Positions 1 to 7,785 of a DNA stretch of 64,000 nt are shown here, in pieces. The position numbers and the translations under genes are program-made. Each line of letters starts with the position of its first letter. The first letter of the stretch is position 1. Source of the DNA: Bin22 sp965207275 (GTDB lineage Bacteria; Chloroflexota; Dehalococcoidia; Lucifugimonadales; UBA3495); the NCBI GenBank assembly GCA_965207275.1, contig CBDBMH010000001.1:248001-312000 (forward strand), written 5' to 3'. Under the pieces are notes generated by a model. It saw nothing but the letters and a program-made list of their open reading frames with translations. It was not told the DNA's origin and made no database searches.

Positions 1-573
1 GTTCATGGGCCTTGGCCCCACGCCGGTGGAGTCGGGATCGTTCATGTCGTCGCAGTGGGGCAGCCCGGCCTCAATGCAAGCGCGGTAAAAGGCCTCCTGG
101 GTGGGCAGCCACTCCTCCCGCTTGTGCCGCCGCACTGGAATCGGCCCCTCACTCCCATGGAAGTCTCCGCCGAAATCCAAATCGTTTTCAATGCGGTTCA
201 GGTAGGGCATAATCTCCTGGAAAGACCACTGGTCATTCCCCCATTCCACCCAGTTGTCAAAGTCTTCGGGCACCGCCCGCAGCCACACCTGGCCGTTGAC
301 GGCGCTGCTGCCGCCTGTCACCCTGCCCCGGGGCAGGTGGAAGGTATTGTCATGCTCCGGCCTGGCCTTGGCCCGGTAACCCCACATATGCGGGCCCGCA
401 ATGGCCTTGGCCGTGTTGTACCCATACTTGACATCGTCGGGTATCTGGTCAAAGTCAGGGTAATCCGGCCCCGCCTCCAGCAGCAGCACCGACCGGTCGG
501 CGTCCTCCGACAGCCGCGTGGCCAGAACGCTCCCGGCCGAACCGGCCCCAATAATTATTACGTCGTACTTCAT
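1..573 (-). CDS. GMC family FAD-dependent oxidoreductase (N-terminal part, cut by window edge)
   Basis: The first 191 residues of a glucose-methanol-choline oxidoreductase (choline dehydrogenase-like); the C-terminal two thirds lie outside the window. The N-terminus carries the FAD-binding Rossmann motif GAGSAG at residues 9-14 and LLLEAG at 30-35, whose Glu would bind the ribose of FAD. The GMC signature RGRVTGGSSAVNG follows at about residue 82. The family oxidises alcohols to aldehydes or ketones and passes electrons from FADH2 to oxygen or another acceptor; the substrate cannot be told from this part. The ATG at 571-573 is preceded by a GGAG ribosome-binding site 8 bases away. It is transcribed leftward, away from the HicAB genes. 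Confidence 0.93.
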   Translation of the reverse strand, partial: MKYDVIIIGAGSAGSVLATRLSEDADRSVLLLEAGPDYPDFDQIPDDVKYGYNTAKAIAGPHMWGYRAKARPEHDNTFHLPRGRVTGGSSAVNGQVWLRAVPEDFDNWVEWGNDQWSFQEIMPYLNRIENDLDFGGDFHGSEGPIPVRRHKREEWLPTQEAFYRACIEAGLPHCDDMNDPDSTGVGPRPMN

Positions 574-1010
574 AGTTATTCTCCAGCGCTAAACATGGGT
601 CACAGGATACACAGCGTCAAGGGCTTTTTCTATATTCCGTTTGTCTGGGCGGCGTACCGATTCGGTTGGTTTGCCGGTTGAACCGCAGTCAAGGCCAAGC
701 GTAGGGGCGGTTCGCGAACCGCCCCTACCGGTACTAAGGCCACCTAAAGGGGAACGCTACCCTTATCTTTGACCAGGACCAATGAATTGCAATCCTGGGG
801 TAATCCTCTCGTTCCCACGAAGGATGGCAATCCAGACCTGTTCGGTCGACCATTATTCCTCATCCTGCGCGGCGAAACACGGTGTGCTGCAAGTGTCTGT
901 TGCGCCTGGTTTTTTCGTCCTTTTCGTTGCCGTAAGGTATAGCCGATGATAGAATCTCCCCATAGTGGAATAGCTGACTCAGGATAACGAACCGGAGCGG
1001 AATCGGCTCA
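574..1010. other. Intergenic region with a perfect hairpin
   Basis: No convincing coding sequence between the GMC gene and hicA. The main feature is the palindrome at 701-728 (13-bp stem, 2-base loop), listed separately. Divergent promoters for the two flanking genes are expected here, but I could not pick out clear ones. Confidence 0.5.
701..728. repeat. GC-rich palindromic hairpin
   Basis: GTAGGGGCGGTTC and its exact reverse complement are separated by two bases. It has no T-run, so it is a weak terminator candidate. It resembles the GGGGCGGGTC hairpins at 16828, 18804 and 25370 and a decayed form near 13228, so it probably belongs to a dispersed hairpin family. Confidence 0.75.
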
Positions 1011-1265
1011 GTGAGGAGAAGACACCGGCGGACGCTGGAACGGATGAGGGCGACGCCCACTCCGGCCGACATCCGGTGGGCAGACATACAGTCACTTCTA
1101 AACGCGCTCGGCGTTGATGTGGTTGAGCGGGCCGGCTCGAGGGTACAGTTAGTTAAGGGAACAGAGTCTATCGTGATCCATAAACCGCATCCAAACCCCG
1201 AAACCAGACGCGATACCGTACGTGACATTGGCCATTTTATCGAACGCATTTTGGGAGAAGGCTGA
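1011..1265 (+). CDS. hicA: HicA-family toxin (mRNA interferase)
   Basis: An 84-residue protein matching the HicA variant whose N-terminus reads like a (K/R)H(K/R)KTLE opening followed by IxWxxIxxLLxALG. The core GSRVQL, then IVIHKPHPNPE and a C-terminal helix with FIERIL, fits the dsRNA-binding-like fold of HicA. Known HicA toxins cleave mRNA in translating cells and are neutralised by HicB. The GTG start at 1011 is preferred over the ATG at 1044 because it includes the conserved N-terminal RRRHRRTLE segment. The stop codon overlaps the hicB start (TGATG), indicating translational coupling. The assignment rests on motif and partner; activity is inferred. Confidence 0.85.
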   Translation: MRRRHRRTLERMRATPTPADIRWADIQSLLNALGVDVVERAGSRVQLVKGTESIVIHKPHPNPETRRDTVRDIGHFIERILGEG

Positions 1266-1504
1266 TGCTGGAGTACAAGGGTTACATCGGCGAGGTGGTC
1301 TATGACGATGAAGCCGAGGTTCTCCACGCCCGCGTAATCAACAGTGGCGCCTATCCGATTGCCAATGCCGAGGCTACCGATGTGGAAGGCATTAAGAGGG
1401 AGTTCCGCATATCCATTGACGTGTATCTCCAGGGGTGCGCTGAACTGGGGATCGAACCCATTAAGCCGGCCACTGATCCCATGGCGGCTGAAGCCAGCAG
1501 CTGA
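1265..1504 (+). CDS. hicB: HicB-family antitoxin, short form
   Basis: A 79-residue protein opening MLEYKGYIGEVVYDDEAEVLHARV, the typical partly degraded RNase H-like domain of HicB, with the conserved block IKREFRISIDVYLQGCAELG at about residues 44-63. HicB binds HicA and usually represses its own operon through a C-terminal ribbon-helix-helix or HTH domain. That domain is missing: the protein stops soon after IEPIKP, where many HicB proteins continue with a ribbon-helix-helix segment. It should still neutralise HicA through its N-terminal domain, but DNA binding would need another factor. Start overlaps the hicA stop. Confidence 0.87.
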   Translation: MLEYKGYIGEVVYDDEAEVLHARVINSGAYPIANAEATDVEGIKREFRISIDVYLQGCAELGIEPIKPATDPMAAEASS

Positions 1505-1571
1505 ACAGTTTGTCAGGTCAATACCACATTCCCGGGGCATTGGCTAACCCGGCGACCCAGCAAGGAGAAGT

Positions 1572-2675
1572 ATGAAAGCATCCTATTTGGGCGCCATGGG
1601 CTACGCCGACCGCCACCTCTTCCCCGAAACCTGGCCCATTCCCCCGGCTTGCCACGAACCTCGACTCTCCGTCCAGAGCTACCAGGACGGCATGGAAGAG
1701 TGCGAGTTTGCCGAGGAAATGGGCTTCGAATGGGTCAGCTTTTCTGAGCACCACTATTCCGGCCGCATCGCCACCGGCAACCCCGCCGTCATGGCCGCCG
1801 CCGTCGCCGAGCGATGCCGGAAGGTCAAACTGGCCATGCTGGGCCCCCTGCTGCCCCTGAATAACCCGGTTCGCATCGCCGAAGAAATGGGCATGCTGGA
1901 CAACATTTCCGACGGCCGCCTGGTAATGGGCTTCCTGCGCGGCACCCCCAACGAAGACCAGGTGTACGGCGTTAACCCATCCGAAGGTCGGGAGAGGCTC
2001 TTTGAGGGTATGGACCTGATTCGCAAGGCCCTTACCGAGGAACAGCCCTTCTCCTGGGAGGGCCGCTACTACCAGTTCCGCACCGTTTCCGTGTGGCCCC
2101 GCCCTGTACAGCAGCCCCTGCCGCCCTGCATCATGGCCACCCGCAGCGACGACACCGTCCGCTATGCCGCGGATAACGGCATGGGCCTGGGCGTGTCCTT
2201 CGTTCCCGTCGAAATGATGAAGCCCATCACCGAAAAGTACCTTAACTGGTGCAACGAGGCCGGCTGGCAACCCGGCCCCGACGACATAGTCTTCCGCGGC
2301 AACATCTACGTGGCCGAAACGGACCAGGATGCCCAGGACTGGCTGCACTCCCTGCCCGGGGGCCAGCCCCGTCCCGCCATCCAGATTTCCCGTTCCGTAG
2401 CCCAGGTAGTCCAGGCCGCCCGTTCCGGCGAGGAGTTCGACCTGCGCCGCATCCTGGCCGGCAGCCCCCAGGGCGATGTGGTGGGCCGTTCCCTGGGTCT
2501 CAACTTCCTGGGCAGCCCCGACACCGTCGCCAACAAAATAAAGGAATACCACGACCACTGCGGCGTGGGCGTCGTGGACCTGTTCTTCCAGCAGCCCGGC
2601 CTCTCCCATGGCGACGTGATGCAGGAGATCGAACTCTTCGGCAAGGAAGTCCTACCCCAGATTAAGGAGCTCTAG
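1572..2675 (+). CDS. LLM class flavin-dependent oxidoreductase
   Basis: A 367-residue luciferase-like (alpha/beta) TIM-barrel monooxygenase. FSEHHYSG (about residues 57-64) is the conserved EHH segment of bacterial-luciferase-type enzymes, and ISDGRLVMGFLRGTP contains the usual DGRxxxGxxRG phosphate-binding motif. These enzymes use reduced FMN (or F420 in some branches) and O2 to oxygenate or cleave organic substrates in the cytoplasm. The ATG at 1572 has AAGGAGA just upstream. It begins a three-gene run with an alpha/beta hydrolase 42 bases downstream and a second LLM protein after that, suggesting oxygenation followed by hydrolysis. Substrate unknown. Confidence 0.92.
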   Translation: MKASYLGAMGYADRHLFPETWPIPPACHEPRLSVQSYQDGMEECEFAEEMGFEWVSFSEHHYSGRIATGNPAVMAAAVAERCRKVKLAMLGPLLPLNNPVRIAEEMGMLDNISDGRLVMGFLRGTPNEDQVYGVNPSEGRERLFEGMDLIRKALTEEQPFSWEGRYYQFRTVSVWPRPVQQPLPPCIMATRSDDTVRYAADNGMGLGVSFVPVEMMKPITEKYLNWCNEAGWQPGPDDIVFRGNIYVAETDQDAQDWLHSLPGGQPRPAIQISRSVAQVVQAARSGEEFDLRRILAGSPQGDVVGRSLGLNFLGSPDTVANKIKEYHDHCGVGVVDLFFQQPGLSHGDVMQEIELFGKEVLPQIKEL

Positions 2676-2717
2676 CCAGTCCGTCTCGCTCCCGTGGGAC
2701 GCTGTCCGTGCGACGAT

Positions 2718-3587
2718 ATGGATTCTTACGACCAGTCCATGGCCTTCTACGAACCGTCCATCCCCTTCAGGGAATACCGGATCAAAGCGGGCCAGTTCTT
2801 CATCAATTGCCGCGAGGCCGGAGAGGGCCTGCCCGTGGTATTCCTGGAAACCATGCGCTGGGGCAACCGGGATTTCTACGACATCCTCGGCCAGCGTTTC
2901 CACCTTTTCATCCTCGAGTTTGAAACCGCCGAGGTCGAAAACATGCAGGCCAGGCGCTGGGAGTTCCACCAGCGAAACCCCGACGCCTACGAAGACTTCG
3001 ACATCCACGTTCCCAAGGAAGAGGGCGCCGAGGCCGCCGTTCGCGAGGCCGCCAAAGCCCTGGCCGGCGACAGTTACAACCTGGTGGGCGCCACCCAGGG
3101 CGCTAACCTGGCCCTGCGCACTATTCTGCGCGCCCCCATGGACCCGGAACCTGCCGAGTCCCTGGTGCTGCTCGCCCCCAACGCCATCCGCACCGCCCCC
3201 GACCTGTTCGACCTGGGCTGGGTCGGGTGGTCCCGACGCCTGGTAGCCGACATTCACCGCATGACCAACATTGTGGACCTGCCCGGGGGGTGGGAACTGG
3301 CGCCCATGTTCCTGCCCAAGGAGTCGGACGCCGAACTGGAAGAGTGGCTGCCCGAAATCAAATGCCCCACCCTGGTGGCCTTCGGCACCAAGGACCGGCA
3401 GATTGCCCGCGAGGCGCCGTCCACCTACCGCGCCAGCATCCCCAACTGCCACATCTCCCTCATCTACGACGCCGCCCACCTGGTGGCCGCCGAACGTCCC
3501 CAGGCCGTGGCTGAGGTGGTTTCAGACTTCATCGAAAACCGGGAAACCTTCGTGGTGAACCGCCAGAGCAGCGTAATTAACCCCTAG
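2718..3587 (+). CDS. Alpha/beta hydrolase-fold protein with altered nucleophile elbow
   Basis: A 289-residue alpha/beta hydrolase-fold protein between two LLM monooxygenase genes. The nucleophile elbow reads GATQG at residues 124-128, so Thr126 sits where Ser, Cys or Asp is usual. The acid (GTKDRQ) and histidine (AAHLV) positions are present near the C-terminus. It may therefore be a weak or non-classical hydrolase, a lyase-like member or a binding protein. The ATG at 2718 is chosen; an in-frame GTG at 2694 and an ATG at 2739 are alternatives and none has a strong ribosome-binding site. Gaps of 42 and 28 bases to its neighbours indicate an operon. Confidence 0.8.
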   Translation: MDSYDQSMAFYEPSIPFREYRIKAGQFFINCREAGEGLPVVFLETMRWGNRDFYDILGQRFHLFILEFETAEVENMQARRWEFHQRNPDAYEDFDIHVPKEEGAEAAVREAAKALAGDSYNLVGATQGANLALRTILRAPMDPEPAESLVLLAPNAIRTAPDLFDLGWVGWSRRLVADIHRMTNIVDLPGGWELAPMFLPKESDAELEEWLPEIKCPTLVAFGTKDRQIAREAPSTYRASIPNCHISLIYDAAHLVAAERPQAVAEVVSDFIENRETFVVNRQSSVINP

Positions 3588-3615
3588 CCCACCAACCTGG
3601 ATTCGGAGGAGCACA

Positions 3616-4467
3616 ATGTCCGTTGGATTGGTAGTCCCCCTGCCCGCCTACACCCTGGACCCCGCCTTCTACGCCCGCAAGGCCGAGGAACTGGGCTTCG
3701 AGTCCCTCTGGTACCACGAGCACCCCATCCTGCCCGTCCACAGCGACAGCCCCTTCCCCGCCACCGGCGGGGAAATTCCCTGGACCTACGCCCACTTCAC
3801 CGAACCCTACATCGCCCTGGCCATGGCCGCCGCGGTCACCGAGCGTATCAAGCTCTGCACCGGCATCACCCTGGTCCCCGAGCGCAACCCCCTAATTCTC
3901 GCCAAGCAGATCTCCGTCCTTGACCTCCACAGCCAGGGTCGCTTCGTCTTCGGCGTGGGCGCCGGCTGGAACCGGGAAGAGACTACCATGATGGGCGGCG
4001 ACTTCGATCACCGCTGGACCCAGGCCCGGGAAGCGGTGCTGGCCCTGAAGGAACTGTGGACCAAGGATGAAGCCGAGTTCCACGGCAGGTACTACGACTT
4101 TCCGCCCGTTTACATGAACCCCAAGCCTTTCCAGAAACCCCACCCGCCCGTGCTGCTGGGCGGCAACGCCCCCAACGTGCTGCGCCGCGTCGCCCGCTGG
4201 GCCGACGGTTGGCTCCCCAATCGCGCCAACCCCGAAATGATCGAAAACGGCCGCAACCGGTTGGACGCCCTGGCCGGCGAATTCGGCCGCTCACCCGAGT
4301 CCCTCACCATCTCCGTCTTCGGCCAGTCCCCCGAAACCACCCGCCAGCAGGTCGACGACTTCCTGAATGCCGGCGCCCTCCGCGTCTCCGTCTGGCCCCA
4401 GCACTGCGACACGGAGGCTGAAATGTCCGAACAGCTGGAACGAATGGCCGAGCGATTGATACGGTAG
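3616..4467 (+). CDS. LLM class (F420-type) flavin-dependent oxidoreductase
   Basis: A 283-residue luciferase-like protein of the shorter F420-dependent subfamily. ESLWYHEHP takes the place of the EHH segment, LCTGITLVPERNPLILAKQ matches the typical GTxVxxxxxRxPxxxAK strand and helix, and GRFVFGVGAGWNREE is the cofactor phosphate-binding loop that typifies this branch. It is the third gene of the LLM/hydrolase/LLM operon, 28 bases after the hydrolase, with a GGAGGAG ribosome-binding site. Whether it uses F420 or FMN cannot be decided from sequence alone. Transcription ends at the hairpin at 4533-4580. Confidence 0.92.
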   Translation: MSVGLVVPLPAYTLDPAFYARKAEELGFESLWYHEHPILPVHSDSPFPATGGEIPWTYAHFTEPYIALAMAAAVTERIKLCTGITLVPERNPLILAKQISVLDLHSQGRFVFGVGAGWNREETTMMGGDFDHRWTQAREAVLALKELWTKDEAEFHGRYYDFPPVYMNPKPFQKPHPPVLLGGNAPNVLRRVARWADGWLPNRANPEMIENGRNRLDALAGEFGRSPESLTISVFGQSPETTRQQVDDFLNAGALRVSVWPQHCDTEAEMSEQLERMAERLIR

Positions 4468-4532
4468 GAAACGAGAGGATAGTCCTTTTCAAGTCAAAGG
4501 AAGGTTGGGCTGCGGGTGACAGACCCCAGGAA

Positions 4533-4580
4533 AAATAAAGGTTCCCAGGGCGCTTTATTACGCCCTGGGAACCTTTATTT
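4533..4580. terminator. Bidirectional intrinsic terminator
   Basis: A perfect 20-bp stem (4533-4552 and 4561-4580) with an 8-base loop. The stem ends in AAATAAAGG on one side and CCTTTATTT on the other, giving an A/T tract at the foot of the hairpin in both directions. It lies between convergent genes (LLM at 4467 and hydrolase at 4616), as expected for a shared terminator. Confidence 0.9.
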
Positions 4581-4615
4581 CTGGGAACCTTTAGCTGCTG
4601 AACGCAGCGTTGGTC

Positions 4616-5374
4616 CTAAGCCCTGGCCGACACCAGTTGGTGCGCCTTCAGAAACTCCCGTACCTGCTCAACCGTCTTGGCCTTGATGTCCGGATCCTCC
4701 TTCCAAGGGTACACCGTAACCTGCGCCTTGGGGGCCAGCTCCGCCATGGCCATGGCCGCCTCGTAGGAATGGGATGGAGTGTCGTCGGGCATTACCAGCA
4801 GTGGCGTCTGGCACTGGCGGGCAAAGTCCCGCGACACGCAGTAGAAGAAGTCCGGCTGCACCCGGTACAGATTGTGCAGGTACTGGTCAACTATTTCCAT
4901 CGTCACATCAGGACGATTGGCACACAGTTCCGGGCCCCAGAGGTCATGCCCGGAATCGTACATGGAGTCAGCAGTCGCGTCCGAATGTCCCACCGGCTGA
5001 CACAGGACGGCAGCCAGCACTCGTTCCGGCGCCCGCTCGATCAGCTTCATGGCGAAGGGCCCGCCAATGCAGTAACCAATGAACAGGAACTCGTTGATTC
5101 CCAGGTGGTCCATCAGCCCCAGTTGGTCGTCGGCAAAGGCGCCCCACGGGTCCTCAACCTGCACCGGCCCGGTGGACTGGCCGCCGTTGGCGTTGCGCTG
5201 GTCCATGGTTATGCAGCGGAAATCGTTCTTGAACGTATCAAACCCGTCAAAGACCTGCCTGGGCCAGCCGGAAGCTATCGAGTTCAAGCCTCCGCCCGGG
5301 GTAAGCAGCAATGGGAATCCGGAACCCTGCTCTTCGTAATAGATGCGTACATCGCCTCTTTCGTAAAACGGCAT
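4616..5374 (-). CDS. Alpha/beta hydrolase
   Basis: A 252-residue alpha/beta hydrolase. The nucleophile elbow is GYCIGG (residues 100-105), with Cys102 as probable nucleophile, as in dienelactone-hydrolase-like members. The oxyanion-side segment PGGG and strand CITMDQRNAN fit the fold. The ATG at 5374 is chosen over an upstream ATG at 5413 because AAGGAG lies 8 bases before it. It converges with the LLM/hydrolase/LLM operon and may act on related esters or lactones. The usual C-terminal catalytic histidine is not obvious, so the active-site assignment is tentative. Confidence 0.85.
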   Translation of the reverse strand: MPFYERGDVRIYYEEQGSGFPLLLTPGGGLNSIASGWPRQVFDGFDTFKNDFRCITMDQRNANGGQSTGPVQVEDPWGAFADDQLGLMDHLGINEFLFIGYCIGGPFAMKLIERAPERVLAAVLCQPVGHSDATADSMYDSGHDLWGPELCANRPDVTMEIVDQYLHNLYRVQPDFFYCVSRDFARQCQTPLLVMPDDTPSHSYEAAMAMAELAPKAQVTVYPWKEDPDIKAKTVEQVREFLKAHQLVSARA

Positions 5375-5460
5375 GGTAAACACTCCTTCTTCGGAATTAT
5401 CGGGGGTCTCCACGGGAATTGTAGCTTGGCCGGCAGGGTTGTCAAGGAAGGGTTCAGCCA

Positions 5461-5653
5461 GGACAATTGCGTTCTGAGAAATGTCATGCTGAGCGAAGTC
5501 GAACCATCTGAATCCGTACCTGCCAGCCAGGCATTGGGAACCAATTCACGCCTCCCAGCCAACAGTTTAGTCTCTTCGGCGACCTCAGGGTAACCTGGTT
5601 TTTGGCTCCAGGTTCTGGCTCAAATTAAGGGAAATCTATAATCCTATTGCCCC
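5461..5653. repeat. Miniature inverted-end repeat, copy A
   Basis: About 190 bp bounded by AGGACAATTGCG and CCTATTGCCCC, a decayed version of the CAGGGCAATCGC/GCGATTGCCCTG ends. The interior (GTCATGCTGAGCGAAGTCGA, then a segment with TGCCAGCCAGGCATTGGGA) is shared with copy B at 51392-51575. It fills most of the 519-base gap upstream of the symporter; the rest of that gap shows nothing recognisable. Confidence 0.7.
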
Positions 5654-5893
5654 GGGCGCTTGGCCCATGAGCCTCATCATCCCCTACTTCCCCCTTGTTG
5701 CCATCGGCACACATCCCATCTCGTATCCGGAGAAGGAACGCCTGTCCCCGCCCCACAGGGCCGCCGCGCCGCCACCGCTTTTCCGCCCGGACTGGGCAAT
5801 CCCCATAAGTCCCCCGATAGTTCACAAGTTTCGCAACCTTTTGTATCCTTTATTTCTTCGAGTGCTGCGATTGGGTAAACCGGGAGGCAGGAA

Positions 5894-7393
5894 ATGCTTA
5901 ACACGACCCTTGGCATGATTACATTGTTTGTCGTCTGCGCCGCCTTCCTCGCGCTGGGGCTATCCTACGCCTGGAGACGCCGGGGACAGAGCGTCGAGGA
6001 CTACACCGTCTCCCGCAACCACGCGCCCGTCAACGTAGGCATCGCTACCCTGGTCGCCTCCATGTTCGGCACCTGGGTGTTGTTGAGCCCTGGAGAAACC
6101 GGCGCCGACTTCGGCATCATTGCTTTGGTCGGCTACGCCATTGGCATGGCGGGAATTCCCGTCATGTACATGTTCGTCGGCCCCCGAATCCGCCGGTTGA
6201 TGCCCAACGGCCACTCCCTAACCGAATACATCCGGCACCGGTTCGGCATGGTCCCCTTTGTCGCCATCTTCCTTTCCATCATATTCATCATGGGCATCTT
6301 CATCACCGCCGAACTCACCGCCATTACGGCCGCCGTCAGCAACCTCACCGAGTCGCCCCTGTGGGCCACCTCCCTGGCCGTGGGAATTGTGGTCATCGCC
6401 TACACTGCCTACGGCGGCCTGCGTACCTCCATCTACACCGACCGGATCCAGTTCTGGGTCCTCATTCCCGTTCTGCTACTTCTGGTGGTTGTTGCTGCCG
6501 TGCTGCTGGGCAACACCGACGTCTGGTCGAAAGCCGGCCATGACGGTCTCCTGTCCGCCAGCTCACCGGGCAGCTACTTCTTCGCCATAGTGCTGATTAT
6601 CGGCATAGTGACGTCCAACGCCTTCCATCCCGGCATGTGGCAGCGGGTCTACACGGTGCGGGACCAGCGGGCGCTCAACCGCAGCCTGTGGGGCGCTGTG
6701 GCCATCGCCATACCCCTCACCTTTCTCATGGGTATGGCCGGTATCGCCGCCGTGGGCAACGGATCGGTGGAACCCTTCGACTATCCCGGGGTGGCCGCGG
6801 CCCTTTTTGCTCTGGCCAGCGACGTATTCCCCCTGTGGATGCACTTCTTGATGCTCATCTGCGCCCTGATGCTGGCCATGAGCACCCTGGACACGCTGAT
6901 GAACGGCCTTGCCAGCGGTGTGGCGGCCGACCTGGCCGGCTTCGGCCTCCAGCGAGGCTCCCTCATGCTTCTGGCCCGCGCCATTACCGTGATCGTGGCC
7001 GTTCCCGCCATCATCGTGGCCTCTCAGGGGCACAGCGTCCTCTACGTTTTCCTGATCGCCGACCTGCTGGGCGCGGCCCTGGCGATTCCGGTGCTGGTCG
7101 GCCTCTACTCTCGCCGCATGCCAGGGTGGGGAGTACTGGTGGCCGGCGGGGTGGGTATCGTGATCGGCGCCCTCTACTATCCCAAGCCCGACCTGTTGAC
7201 TCCCTGGGCGCTGACCGCCCCCGCAGGCGGCCAGATGTTCTGGTCTTTCGCTTCGGCGCTCTTAATATCTACGGTCATAACTGGGATCATCATCCTGGCC
7301 CGTCGCACCGTCGCGCCTGCCCAGGAGTTCAACTTTGAAGTCCTGGACTCCAGCGTCGGCCTCATCGACAGCCCATCCATGGCCGATGACTAG
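5894..7393 (+). CDS. Sodium:solute symporter family protein (SSS)
   Basis: A 499-residue membrane protein with about 13 hydrophobic helices, matching the sodium/solute symporter family. The early segment SVEDYTVSRNHAPVNVGIATLVASMFGTW is the typical end of TM1 and TM2 with the Gly- and Ser-rich Na+-site region, and GPRIRRLMPNGHSLTEYIRHRFG is the conserved loop before TM3/4. It would import an organic solute with Na+ across the inner membrane; the substrate (for example a carboxylate, amino acid or urea-like compound) is not decidable. ATG at 5894 follows a GGGAGGCAGG ribosome-binding site. It appears monocistronic. Confidence 0.92.
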   Translation: MLNTTLGMITLFVVCAAFLALGLSYAWRRRGQSVEDYTVSRNHAPVNVGIATLVASMFGTWVLLSPGETGADFGIIALVGYAIGMAGIPVMYMFVGPRIRRLMPNGHSLTEYIRHRFGMVPFVAIFLSIIFIMGIFITAELTAITAAVSNLTESPLWATSLAVGIVVIAYTAYGGLRTSIYTDRIQFWVLIPVLLLLVVVAAVLLGNTDVWSKAGHDGLLSASSPGSYFFAIVLIIGIVTSNAFHPGMWQRVYTVRDQRALNRSLWGAVAIAIPLTFLMGMAGIAAVGNGSVEPFDYPGVAAALFALASDVFPLWMHFLMLICALMLAMSTLDTLMNGLASGVAADLAGFGLQRGSLMLLARAITVIVAVPAIIVASQGHSVLYVFLIADLLGAALAIPVLVGLYSRRMPGWGVLVAGGVGIVIGALYYPKPDLLTPWALTAPAGGQMFWSFASALLISTVITGIIILARRTVAPAQEFNFEVLDSSVGLIDSPSMADD

Positions 7394-7400
7394 CAGACCT

Positions 7401-7493
7401 GGGAGCCTCCAGAAATAGCGCTTCCCCCGTCTGAAGCAAGGTCGAGATTAGGCGGCTGGAGTTCGATTCACGCTCATCGTCCTCCAGGCTCCC
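7401..7493. other. Possible structured RNA or hairpin region
   Basis: GGGAGCCT at 7401-7408 pairs exactly with AGGCTCCC at 7486-7493, enclosing 77 bases that include GAGTTCGATTC, which looks like a T-loop sequence. It is not a tRNA: the T-loop-like part is not next to the 3' strand. It could be an unassigned RNA element or a long weak terminator between convergent genes. Apart from this and the hairpin at 7623-7649, the gap 7394-7785 holds nothing I recognise. Confidence 0.3.
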
Positions 7494-7622
7494 TCCGAGA
7501 TCGGGCATTCGCTCGCGCCTCGGGAGCTTGGTCGGGCATACCTCAGTTCCGGGGATAAATTGGGGGCGAAGTAAGGGCAACTCTCCGCTCATCCCTTCTT
7601 GCCGCATAACCGCCTGAATGGA

Positions 7623-7649
7623 AACGCTACCGTCGGAAACGGTAGCGTT
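7623..7649. terminator. Hairpin between convergent genes
   Basis: AACGCTACCGT and ACGGTAGCGTT form an 11-bp perfect stem around a 5-base loop, between the convergent symporter and helicase genes. There is no strong T-run on either side, so termination is inferred from position and stem strength. Confidence 0.5.
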
Positions 7650-7785
7650 CTGCACTGGCGTGGCAATTCGGTTTCACTTGAAAATCTGGCGGATCACCTG
7701 GAGACGGCCCTGCCGTCAACCGGAACCCAAGTTGGAGCCCTGCCTGGGCTATGGGGTAAATCCCCTCAGCACTGTTGGGGGCCGT

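Noticed and set aside
860..1540. A 226-codon open frame on the minus strand over hicA/hicB
   Set aside because: It runs opposite to the HicAB pair whose motifs and overlap are clear; the composition matches a shadow of a GC-rich coding region.
2652..3479. Long minus-strand open frame opposite the alpha/beta hydrolase
   Set aside because: No recognisable motifs; Gly/Val-rich composition is the usual mirror of a GC-rich gene.
7401..7493. tRNA (long variable arm type) or tmRNA
   Set aside because: The T-loop-like sequence is not adjacent to the 3' acceptor strand and no cloverleaf forms.
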